This document shows, in pieces, positions 1 through 5,352 of a DNA stretch of 5,352 nt. The stretch is taken from contig CAMPKG010000230.1 of the NCBI GenBank assembly GCA_946887085.1, positions 1-5,352 of the forward strand, in the 5' to 3' direction. Position 1 is the stretch's first letter; each line of letters opens with the position of its first letter. A model generated the notes under the pieces. The model was not told the DNA's origin, did no database searches, and was given only the letters and a program-made list of their open reading frames with translations. This DNA is from an uncultured Sphingobacteriales bacterium (GTDB taxonomy: Bacteria > Bacteroidota > Bacteroidia > Chitinophagales > Chitinophagaceae). The position numbers were made by a program, and so were the translations under genes.

Positions 1-843
1 GTGTTATATGCAGAAGAATTGCCCGGCACAGCTATCAAAGAAGACTTGGCAGATCCGATGTGGGAGGGGAAAGAGGGTGTGCTGAAAAACTATATGCGGC
101 TGCTGGGAGATTTCTACACCAAAGCAAATGTCGCGGCTTTTTTAAAAGATAATGAGAGTTTTTATACAGGGGCAGCAAAGGAAGCGTCGAAATACGTCAA
201 CTCTTCCGTAATAGCCGCTATGGAGGATTATACAGGAAAAACCAATAAGGCATATTTCATGTACCTGCTGCCGATGTCGCCGCATGGCTGGGGTTTTTCG
301 GCTACCACAGGTACAAAGGGTGCTTATATTCAGCACGCCATCATCTCACCTGTGCAGAATATTAAATGGGATGGCATTTCGCCCTTAACCGAATTCGGAT
401 TTGACGGCAATGAAGCAGCAGACCACTATCGTGAACTTGTGGTGCACGAATATATGCACTCGTTTATCACCAATACCATTATGCACGATAGTTTCAGGGC
501 TGCGATCAATAAGTACGACAGCCTTTTTACGCCTGCCCTGGATAGTGCAATGGCAGAACAGGCTTACGCACAATGGTGGGATTTTGTGAATGAATATCTC
601 GTGAGGCTGGGGCATATCAGGGTGACAGCTACTTATGATACGGCACAAGCCCGGGCTATGAAAGAACTAAACGCGAAGGAATACAAATTTGTTTTGCTGG
701 ATGAAGGGGAGCGGCTGATGAGGCAGTATGAGAGCAATCGGAAAAAATATAAGACGATCGATGCGTTTTTGCCAGTGATGGTCGGGGCATTTTCCAACTA
801 TAGTCGTGCCGGCATTGATAAAGAGCTCCATTGCACCGAATAG
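1..843 (+). CDS. DUF4932-like protein with HExxH motif, probable zinc metallopeptidase (5' partial)
   Basis: The reading frame is open from the first base and ends at TAG 841-843, giving 280 visible residues. The GTG at position 1 is probably just the window edge. As I recall, DUF4932 proteins are about 450 residues long, so the N-terminus, including any signal peptide, is likely missing. The clearest motif is HEYMH at residues 149-153 within VVHEYMHSF, a canonical HExxH zinc site: the two histidines would bind metal and E150 would be the catalytic base. About 45 residues later, NEYLVR (197-202), preceded by WW (192-193), offers E198 as a third ligand of gluzincin type. The stretch around residues 89-103 (LLPMSPHGWGFSATT) also fits the family as I remember it. 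Seen: the motif and spacing. Inferred: peptidase activity and an extracytoplasmic location. The family is largely uncharacterised and no substrate can be named. The next gene starts 51 bp downstream on the same strand. Confidence 0.72.
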   Translation: MLYAEELPGTAIKEDLADPMWEGKEGVLKNYMRLLGDFYTKANVAAFLKDNESFYTGAAKEASKYVNSSVIAAMEDYTGKTNKAYFMYLLPMSPHGWGFSATTGTKGAYIQHAIISPVQNIKWDGISPLTEFGFDGNEAADHYRELVVHEYMHSFITNTIMHDSFRAAINKYDSLFTPALDSAMAEQAYAQWWDFVNEYLVRLGHIRVTATYDTAQARAMKELNAKEYKFVLLDEGERLMRQYESNRKKYKTIDAFLPVMVGAFSNYSRAGIDKELHCTE

Positions 844-894
844 CAACTGCTTTCACAAAACCCTAAGGATTATTTCCCTACATTCACCCCTGTT

Positions 895-2052
895 ATGCGC
901 TTAGCGTTCGATGCAAAACGGGCTTTTCAGAACCATACAGGGTTGGGGCACTATAGCCGTACCCTCATAACATCGCTGGCCAAAGATTTTCCGCAGCATG
1001 AATACTACCTGATGGCGCCGAAAAGAACATCTCTTTTCCAGTACGCCGATCTGAAGGATGTGTTTACTGTAACACCTACCGGTATCGCGAAAAATTTTAA
1101 AGCACTCTGGCGCAGCAACTGGGTAGTAACAGACCTGAAGAAGCTGCGTATCAACCTCTATCATGGTTTGAGCCATGAGATACCAGTTGGCATTAATAAA
1201 GCGGGCATCAACTCTGTGGTCACCATTCACGATCTGATATTCGAACGGTATCCACAGCAATACAATGCGATCGACGTAAATATCTACCGTAAAAAATTTC
1301 GTTATGCCTGTACTCATGCTGACAAGATCATTGCTATCAGCGAACAGACGAAGCGGGATATCATGCAATTTTACGAGATACCTGCCGACAAGATCAGCGT
1401 TTGTTATCAAAGTTGTAATCCTGCTTTTCAACAAGCGATAGCTGAAGAGGAATTGCTTCGCATTAAGAACACGTACAGTCTGCCGGACAAGTTTTTTCTT
1501 TACGTTGGTAGTGTTATAGAACGAAAAAATTTGTTGACTATTGTTAAAGGCCTTGTGCGGTTGAAAGGGAAGCTCGATATACCGCTTGTGGTGATAGGCA
1601 ATGGCAAGAAATATCTTAAGCAGGTAAAGGAATTTATTTCGCAAAACGGCCTGCAGAAGCAAGTGATATTCCTCTCCGAAGCTCCGTCAATAAATAATGA
1701 TCCCGGTTTCAAAAACTCCACAGACTTTCCTGCCATCTACCAGTTAGCGACGGCGATGATATATCCGTCGATATTTGAAGGATTTGGTATACCAGTGCTG
1801 GAAGCATTGTGGAGCAGGCTACCGGTCATCACGTCTAATTCATCCTGCCTTCCCGAAACGGGTGGCGATGCGGCGTATTATATAGATCCATTGAGCGAGG
1901 AAGAGATGGCCGATGCCATGTATCGTGTTGCTATTGATGAAACGCTTCGTAACTCGATGATAACCTCCGGATTGCAACAGGCACAAAAGTTCACCCCCGG
2001 AAAATGCGCTGCGGCAGTTATGTCTATTTACAGGGAAATCGTGAAAGGCTAA
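895..2052 (+). CDS. Glycosyltransferase family 4 (GT-B fold) protein
   Basis: This is a complete 385-residue protein of normal GT4 length. It should transfer a sugar from an activated nucleotide donor to a glycan or lipid-linked acceptor at the cytoplasmic face of the inner membrane. The N-terminal acceptor domain begins MRLAFDAKRAF and has a glycine loop TGLGHYSR (15-22). It continues with TIHDLIF (110-116, H112-D113) and AISEQTKRDI (147-156). The C-terminal donor domain opens with YVGSVIERKN (203-212), whose R210 and K211 sit where GT-B enzymes bind donor phosphates. It carries the EX7E signature in FEGFGIPVLEA (E295 and E303). The start ATG at 895 gives the expected beta-strand at residue 2. 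No convincing Shine-Dalgarno lies next to it; an AAGGA at 865-869 is too far away, and such leaders are common in Bacteroidota. Sugar and acceptor cannot be read from sequence. Its form resembles mannosyl- or rhamnosyl-transferases of O-antigen or exopolysaccharide synthesis, but no polysaccharide cluster is visible here. Confidence 0.93.
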   Translation: MRLAFDAKRAFQNHTGLGHYSRTLITSLAKDFPQHEYYLMAPKRTSLFQYADLKDVFTVTPTGIAKNFKALWRSNWVVTDLKKLRINLYHGLSHEIPVGINKAGINSVVTIHDLIFERYPQQYNAIDVNIYRKKFRYACTHADKIIAISEQTKRDIMQFYEIPADKISVCYQSCNPAFQQAIAEEELLRIKNTYSLPDKFFLYVGSVIERKNLLTIVKGLVRLKGKLDIPLVVIGNGKKYLKQVKEFISQNGLQKQVIFLSEAPSINNDPGFKNSTDFPAIYQLATAMIYPSIFEGFGIPVLEALWSRLPVITSNSSCLPETGGDAAYYIDPLSEEEMADAMYRVAIDETLRNSMITSGLQQAQKFTPGKCAAAVMSIYREIVKG

Positions 2053-2065
2053 GCGCTCGAAAGCT

Positions 2066-2073
2066 TAACTTTA
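2066..2073 (+). promoter_or_regulatory. Candidate Bacteroidota -7 box (TAACTTTA) before the TonB receptor gene
   Basis: TAACTTTA matches the Bacteroidota consensus TAnnTTTG except for the last base. Exactly 18 nt separate it from the ATG at 2092, the same spacing as the perfect box before the minus-strand gene at 4681. No TTTG-type -33 element is visible at the expected distance upstream. It overlaps the second arm of a weak inverted repeat, TAAGC (2050-2054) with GCTTA (2063-2067), which contains the glycosyltransferase stop codon. Confidence 0.35.
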
Positions 2074-2091
2074 GTTCATATCCCTTTTTAC

Positions 2092-4149
2092 ATGAAAAGG
2101 ACAGCAGTAATTATTTGCATTTTCTCAAGTTCGAATGTTGCCTTAGCGCAGCAGGCAGATACAATGGGCTATGTGTTAAAGCAAGTTGTTGTGAGAGCCT
2201 ATGAAACCAATACTGTTCTGAGAGAAACGCCTGCCGCTATCAACATTGTTAATGCCAGTGATCTCAGCCGGTTTGGCAATGCAAATATTTTGCCCGCGGT
2301 CAATGCAACGCCGGGCGTGCGGATGGAGGAACGCTCGCCTGGGAGTTACCGGATGAGCATACGTGGCAGCTCGTTGCGATCGCCGTTCGGTGTGCGCAAC
2401 GTGAAGATATACTACAATGATATTCCTTTTACAGACCCAGGTGGACATAGTTATTTTAATCAACTAGGGTTTTACAACTTCAAGAATCTGGAGATCATAA
2501 AAGGGCCGGGCAGTAGTTTGTACGGTGCCGGTACGGGCGGTGTGCTATTAATAAAAAGCAGCGAGGAAAACCTGCATCCGGGGGCGAGGGTGGATTACAC
2601 AACAGGTAGCTATAACATGCACCACGCTCATGCTGAAGGGAGATTTGGGGGTGACGAAGCTCTTAATACGGTGCGCTTCCAGCACATGCAGTCAGATGGC
2701 TATCGTGAGCATACTGGCATGCGCCGGGATGTTGCATCCTGGGATGCTGCATATCACATTGGAACAAAGAACAAACTGGATGCACATTTCCTGTACAGTG
2801 ATCTTTATTATCAAACACCGGGCGCATTGACCCAACGCGAATTTGATTCTTTTGCAAAAGGTGCAAGACCTCCGGTCGCCGCATTACCCGGAGCTAGTGG
2901 AGCAAGTGCTGCCATCTATGAACAAACGATGGTTGCCGGCTTTACCAACCGCTATAATGTGAAGGAAACTTTCGAGAATGCCACAACCTTGTATGGCGCC
3001 TATACCCGCCTACGCAACCCGACGATCCAGAATTATGGGATGAATTTTGAGCCGCATTTCGGGGGACGTACCCTGTTCAAACATAAATTCAGGATCGGTT
3101 ATGTTCTGGCCGACTGGTTGCTGGGCGGAGAGTTTCAGCAGGGTTTTTCCAGCTTCAAAACATTTAAAAATCGTAATGGCAACCCGGATACGCTGCTGTT
3201 GGATGACGCAGTGAATAACCGGCAGTATTTTGGTTTCACACAGCTGACTTTGAAGTATCGAAAACTCATCGGAACAGCCGGGTTGAGCCTTAATCGTCAA
3301 CGGATGGGATTTTCGCGGTTGAATAATTATCCCTATGCAGAGCAGTTGCGCGAATTTGATAACGGTCTCGCCCCACGTTTTGCACTTCTCTATAAGCTGT
3401 CAGGTGACGTGTCCATATATACAAACATTGCCAAAGGTTTTTCTCCGCCTACAACAGCCGAACTACTTCCAACGGGTGGTAGTTTTAATTCAACACTGCG
3501 TGCAGAGGACGGTTGGAACTACGAAGTTGGAAGTAAGGGGGACATTTTTAAGGATAAACTGAGTTTCGACATAACAGCCTTCCTGTTTCGATTGAACAAT
3601 ACAATAGTTGTAAGACGAGATGCGGGCGGGGGAAACTATTTTGAGAACGCCGGTAATACAATGCAGGCTGGTCTCGAATCCTATCTGCGATACCGGTGGA
3701 TAGAAGGTGGGCAGAGTTCGCTGTCCAGGGTACATACCTGGGCCAGCTACAGTTACTACCACTTCAGGTATGACAAGTTTGTGCAGGTGACCACCGATTT
3801 CTCCGGCAACAAATTGCCAAGTGTAGCTCCGCATACCATTACCTTAGGCGTTGATATCTCGAGCAGGCAGGGCATCTACCTTAATCTCACTTACAATTAC
3901 ACTGACGACATCCCTTTAAATGACGCTAATACGGCTTTTGCAGACTCGTACAATCTTCTCGGTGCCCGCTTGGGATATAAGCTCAATATCCGCTCAAAAT
4001 ATTTTATTGATGTATTTACAGGCGGCGATAACCTGCTGAATGAGCAATATAGCCTGGGCAATGATATTAACGGATTTGGCGGGCGATACTATAATGTAGC
4101 CCCGGGCGTAAATTTCTTTGCCGGCTTAAGCCTGGCATATTCTCAGTGA
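2092..4149 (+). CDS. TonB-dependent outer-membrane receptor (siderophore/metal-chelate type)
   Basis: This is a complete 685-residue protein, predicted to be a 22-strand outer-membrane barrel with an N-terminal plug that imports a ligand using TonB-ExbBD energy. The ATG at 2092 gives a clear signal peptide: KR, a hydrophobic core, then ALA (17-19) with cleavage before QQ. A TonB-box-like LKQVVVRA follows at 29-36. Plug hallmarks include NATPGVRMEE, SIRGSS (89-94) and NLEIIKGPGSSLYGAGTGG (132-150). The barrel fills the rest, with FSPPTTAELLP before the middle of the gene's last third and DNLLNEQY (646-653) plus GRYYNVAPG near the end. It lacks the N-terminal carboxypeptidase-D-like domain of SusC proteins, and no SusD partner lies nearby. 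Both points favour an iron-siderophore or other metal-complex ligand over a glycan, but the ligand is not determined. The chain ends AYSQ, so the usual terminal aromatic is two residues inside the end. The gene starts 39 bp after the glycosyltransferase stop. Confidence 0.93.
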   Translation: MKRTAVIICIFSSSNVALAQQADTMGYVLKQVVVRAYETNTVLRETPAAINIVNASDLSRFGNANILPAVNATPGVRMEERSPGSYRMSIRGSSLRSPFGVRNVKIYYNDIPFTDPGGHSYFNQLGFYNFKNLEIIKGPGSSLYGAGTGGVLLIKSSEENLHPGARVDYTTGSYNMHHAHAEGRFGGDEALNTVRFQHMQSDGYREHTGMRRDVASWDAAYHIGTKNKLDAHFLYSDLYYQTPGALTQREFDSFAKGARPPVAALPGASGASAAIYEQTMVAGFTNRYNVKETFENATTLYGAYTRLRNPTIQNYGMNFEPHFGGRTLFKHKFRIGYVLADWLLGGEFQQGFSSFKTFKNRNGNPDTLLLDDAVNNRQYFGFTQLTLKYRKLIGTAGLSLNRQRMGFSRLNNYPYAEQLREFDNGLAPRFALLYKLSGDVSIYTNIAKGFSPPTTAELLPTGGSFNSTLRAEDGWNYEVGSKGDIFKDKLSFDITAFLFRLNNTIVVRRDAGGGNYFENAGNTMQAGLESYLRYRWIEGGQSSLSRVHTWASYSYYHFRYDKFVQVTTDFSGNKLPSVAPHTITLGVDISSRQGIYLNLTYNYTDDIPLNDANTAFADSYNLLGARLGYKLNIRSKYFIDVFTGGDNLLNEQYSLGNDINGFGGRYYNVAPGVNFFAGLSLAYSQ
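4120..4136. other. Inverted repeat at the 3' end of the receptor gene, possible pause or terminator hairpin
   Basis: GGCTTAAGCC (4123-4132) is a perfect 10-bp palindrome. GCC (4120-4122) can pair with GGC (4134-4136) if T4133 is bulged, giving six GC-rich pairs around a TTAA loop. The hairpin lies inside the last codons of the receptor gene and 14 nt past the stop of the convergent minus-strand gene. It has no adjacent T-run in either direction (the nearest on the plus strand is at 4154-4159), so it is not a standard intrinsic terminator. It could equally be chance within coding sequence. Confidence 0.2.
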
Positions 4150-4150
4150 A

Positions 4151-4681
4151 CTATTTTTTGTCCTGCACAAATACAGCTTCCGGGCTTTTAGGTATTACCA
4201 ACCTGCTGCTGATATTGGGAAACATGCTGCGCATAGTATTAATACTCCTGTCGGCGCTGTCCATAAAATACCATGTCCTGCCTCTATCCGGCGACGAAGC
4301 TATCAGCGTCGTTTCTGTTGTTATTTTGCCCTCGGGCAGTTTCATGGTCATTTTCTGGGGAATCGTACACTGGTATTCGCCCGCGGTATCTATGATGGCC
4401 GACGGTTCGCCTGCCCATGCTGCCAGTATAGTGGTGCCATCTTTGGCCATATCGGCAATTTGCCGTTCAAGATCCTTCGCCAACCTGGCAATACCGCCCT
4501 CTGTTTTAGCTACAACTGACGGGTACGTCGTTTTTACGAAGTTTTTATAATCCTTATTTACCAGCGCAATGCTCATTTGTTTAGCCGCGGCTTTTACGGA
4601 GGCTTTATTAGCAGCTGTGTTTTGGCCAAAGCATGCGCCGGCATAGAACAGGGTTGCTGTCAGGAAGCAGATAATTTTCAT
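4151..4681 (-). CDS. Exported protein of unknown function, about 176 residues
   Basis: I do not recognise a named family. The start chosen is the ATG at 4681-4679; a TTG codon directly before it would add one residue but is less likely. The N-terminus is a secretion signal: MK, a hydrophobic core (3-14), then AGACFGQ. Signal peptidase I could cut after G19. C17 in AGAC is an imperfect lipobox, so a lipoprotein is possible. The mature part begins with a helical region, residues about 28-80 (SVKAAAKQMSIALVNKDYKNF, then an Arg/Lys/Asp-rich helix to about 82). Beta-rich sequence follows, including EYQCTIPQKMTMKLPEG and DRGRTWYFMDSAD. A helix followed by strands, and a start like MSIALVNKDYKNFV, suggest an NTF2/SnoaL-like fold, a weak inference. 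A consensus -7 box lies 18 nt upstream, with no Shine-Dalgarno. The stop is one base from the stop of the convergent receptor gene. The opposite-strand frame here is treated as a shadow. Confidence 0.78.
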   Translation of the reverse strand: MKIICFLTATLFYAGACFGQNTAANKASVKAAAKQMSIALVNKDYKNFVKTTYPSVVAKTEGGIARLAKDLERQIADMAKDGTTILAAWAGEPSAIIDTAGEYQCTIPQKMTMKLPEGKITTETTLIASSPDRGRTWYFMDSADRSINTMRSMFPNISSRLVIPKSPEAVFVQDKK

Positions 4682-4699
4682 CAATAATTATTAGAGGAG

Positions 4700-4707
4700 C
4701 AAAGTTA
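4700..4707 (-). promoter_or_regulatory. Bacteroidota -7 promoter box (TAACTTTG, minus strand)
   Basis: Read on the minus strand, 4707 to 4700 is TAACTTTG, a perfect match to the Bacteroidota -7 consensus TAnnTTTG. It ends 18 nt before the ATG at 4681, so transcription would begin roughly 10-14 nt before the start codon, leaving a very short AT-rich leader without a Shine-Dalgarno. No clear TTTG -33 element is seen about 19-21 nt further upstream, so strength is uncertain. Confidence 0.55.
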
Positions 4708-4749
4708 TTGAAAAGACGGAGGTTACAGGGTTCGACGTTGGGAGGAACT

Positions 4750-4845
4750 ATGGATCCGGAGTGGGAGAACTGTCAGCCAGCGGTAAAACCAAGGCTGAGC
4801 ACGTATGTGGATATGCATTTGTGTCGTTATATAAACAGGTATTAA
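4750..4845 (+). CDS. Possible small ORF or leader peptide, 31 codons (uncertain)
   Basis: ATG 4750 opens a 31-residue frame (beginning MDPEWENCQP, ending CRYINRY) that stops at TAA 4843-4845. A strong Shine-Dalgarno-like GGAGG (4741-4745) sits four bases before the ATG. The peptide has no signal sequence, membrane segment or known motif. Shine-Dalgarno signals are uncommon at Bacteroidota starts, including the other genes in this window, so the match may be chance. If translated, it could be a small protein or a leader for the gene at 4974. Low confidence. Confidence 0.15.
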   Translation: MDPEWENCQPAVKPRLSTYVDMHLCRYINRY

Positions 4846-4973
4846 ACCTTTTGGTACTTGAAATGCGTTATAAAAACATTAACACATTCATTTTCAGGCT
4901 TCAAAAACCTTGGCACGCTTTTTATTCTACACTTATCAGCAAACATCTCACTCAAAATATTAAACGAACTAAC

Positions 4974-5162
4974 ATGAAAAAAAGGACATTGGCTTACTTC
5001 AGGAAATTGAAAGCAAGGAAAATAATCGCACGCCCGATGGATACAGACCTGATGACATTTCTGGGCGCAACATTTCAGCTGGCGCAGAGCCGCGTGGTGA
5101 AAAGGCATATTCAAAACCAGCTGCGTAGCCTTGAAGAGAATTGGTACAGGATGAGCGCATAA
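4974..5162 (+). CDS. Small basic protein of unknown function, 62 residues
   Basis: I do not recognise this protein. The ATG at 4974 is preferred over in-frame upstream starts (GTG 4761, ATG 4863). It follows an AT-rich leader (ending AACTAAC), it begins with a typical MKKRT, and the upstream residues show no protein-like pattern. The frame ends at TAA 5160-5162. The first 20 residues carry nine Lys or Arg, a moderately hydrophobic helix-prone middle follows (LMTFLGATFQLAQS, 26-39), and the end is amphipathic and charged (RHIQNQLRSLEENWYRMSA). There is no signal peptide and no certain membrane segment, so it is probably cytoplasmic, perhaps binding nucleic acid or a membrane surface, but that is speculation. 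The next gene starts 27 bp later on the same strand, so the two may share a transcript. Confidence 0.6.
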   Translation: MKKRTLAYFRKLKARKIIARPMDTDLMTFLGATFQLAQSRVVKRHIQNQLRSLEENWYRMSA

Positions 5163-5189
5163 TTTTAATCATAAATAAAAACCATCGCT

Positions 5190-5352
5190 ATGAGACAGGA
5201 AGAAAAGAAGGGTTGGCAGAATATAGACCCAAGGCAGAAAGATGATCGTAGTGAGCTATTAAGGATCAAGGAGAATTTAGACAGGCAGGAATTGGAAATG
5301 GATGAAGAAGATATGAGAAAGGATAAAAATAGCAGGAAGACCTGGGGACAGG
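5190..5352 (+). CDS. Hydrophilic, highly charged protein of unknown function (3' partial)
   Basis: ATG 5190 opens a frame that stays open to the window end, giving 54 residues (MRQEEKKGWQNIDP, then a long charged stretch). It is dominated by Glu, Asp, Lys, Arg and Gln, with a very acidic run ELEMDEEDM at 34-42 and almost no hydrophobic core. The visible part is therefore likely a flexible or coiled helical segment. No signal peptide or known motif is visible. No Shine-Dalgarno precedes the ATG; the leader is AT-rich (ATAAATAAAAACC). It lies 27 bp after the 62-residue protein gene. The C-terminus is outside the window, so length and family cannot be judged. Confidence 0.5.
   Translation, partial: MRQEEKKGWQNIDPRQKDDRSELLRIKENLDRQELEMDEEDMRKDKNSRKTWGQ

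Larger units (their letters stand above)
4682..4973. other. 292-bp intergenic region between divergent genes
   Basis: This gap separates the minus-strand exported-protein gene from the plus-strand small gene at 4974. Its left part holds the minus-strand -7 box (4700-4707). From about 4741 there is GGAGGAACT directly before an ATG at 4750, which opens a 31-codon frame ending at TAA 4843-4845. From about 4800 the sequence becomes AT-rich, as expected of a promoter and leader for the plus-strand genes. No clean TAnnTTTG box was found on the plus strand; the nearest is TGCATTTG at 4814-4821, one mismatch. A frame open from GTG 4761 into the downstream gene, with an internal ATG at 4863, has no convincing protein character before 4974. 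No tRNA or recognisable RNA is seen. Confidence 0.5.

Noticed and set aside
901..1662. 253-codon open frame on the minus strand across the glycosyltransferase gene
   Set aside because: The plus-strand glycosyltransferase has unmistakable GT4 motifs over the same region. The minus-strand product has no recognisable domain and reads as a shadow.
2050..2067. Inverted repeat TAAGC...GCTTA between the glycosyltransferase and receptor genes as a terminator
   Set aside because: The stem is only five AT-containing pairs with an eight-base loop and no following T-run, so it would be too weak for intrinsic termination.
2726..2755. Imperfect 15-bp tandem repeat (GGGATGTTGCAT.. / GGGATGCTGCAT..) in the receptor gene
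   Set aside because: Only two copies, 11 of 12 leading bases matching. It is in frame and codes for plausible barrel strand residues (DVASW, DAAYH), so it needs no special explanation.
4146..4550. Plus-strand 134-codon frame starting at GTG overlapping the receptor stop (hydrophobic, membrane-protein-like)
   Set aside because: The opposite-strand frame has a signal peptide, a consensus -7 box and an ATG start. The hydrophobicity of the plus-strand frame is explained as a reverse-strand reading, and the GTG start with overlap is likely chance.
4721..4745. GGGTTCGAC, resembling a tRNA T-loop
   Set aside because: The flanking five bases on each side do not pair as a T-stem, and no acceptor, D or anticodon arms are present.
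4761..4973. Upstream extension of the 62-residue protein to GTG 4761 or ATG 4863
   Set aside because: The added residues show no conserved-looking pattern, and ATG 4974 sits after a typical AT-rich leader and opens a typical MKKRT start.
4842..5114. Minus-strand 90-codon frame rich in Cys and His opposite the 62-residue gene
   Set aside because: The Cys/His pattern arises from the complement of Ala-, Lys- and Met-rich codons. There is no zinc-finger spacing and no start context.

Overview
The window looks like ordinary chromosomal DNA from a member of the Bacteroidota, most likely near the Chitinophagaceae or a related Sphingobacteriia-type lineage. This assignment is inferred from protein character: a DUF4932-like protein, a TonB-dependent receptor with Bacteroidota-style plug and C-terminal motifs, and AT-rich gene leaders mostly without Shine-Dalgarno sequences. 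A TAnnTTTG-type -7 promoter box ahead of one gene, with a one-base variant ahead of another, points the same way. No RNA gene, insertion sequence, CRISPR array or phage gene was found.

Layout. Positions 1-843 (+) hold the C-terminal part of a probable zinc-metallopeptidase-like DUF4932 protein, cut by the left edge. Positions 895-2052 (+) encode a complete GT4-type glycosyltransferase. Positions 2092-4149 (+) encode a complete TonB-dependent outer-membrane receptor with a signal peptide. One base past its stop codon, a convergent gene (4151-4681, -) encodes a small exported protein of unknown function. A 292-bp gap follows, holding the promoter of that minus-strand gene and a possible 31-codon ORF. 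After it come two short plus-strand genes for highly charged proteins of unknown function: a 62-residue basic protein (4974-5162) and the start of a hydrophilic protein (from 5190) cut by the right edge.

How the genes relate. The three left-hand genes share a strand with gaps of 51 and 39 bp and could be co-transcribed. Their roles do not form a recognisable pathway, and the receptor may have its own promoter. The receptor and the minus-strand exported protein both carry a -7-like box exactly 18 nt before the start codon, which is the clearest regulatory regularity here. The last two genes are 27 bp apart and may form a small operon. I did not find convincing evidence of a new biological system. 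The least explained parts are the small-gene cluster at the right end and the 4682-4973 gap.
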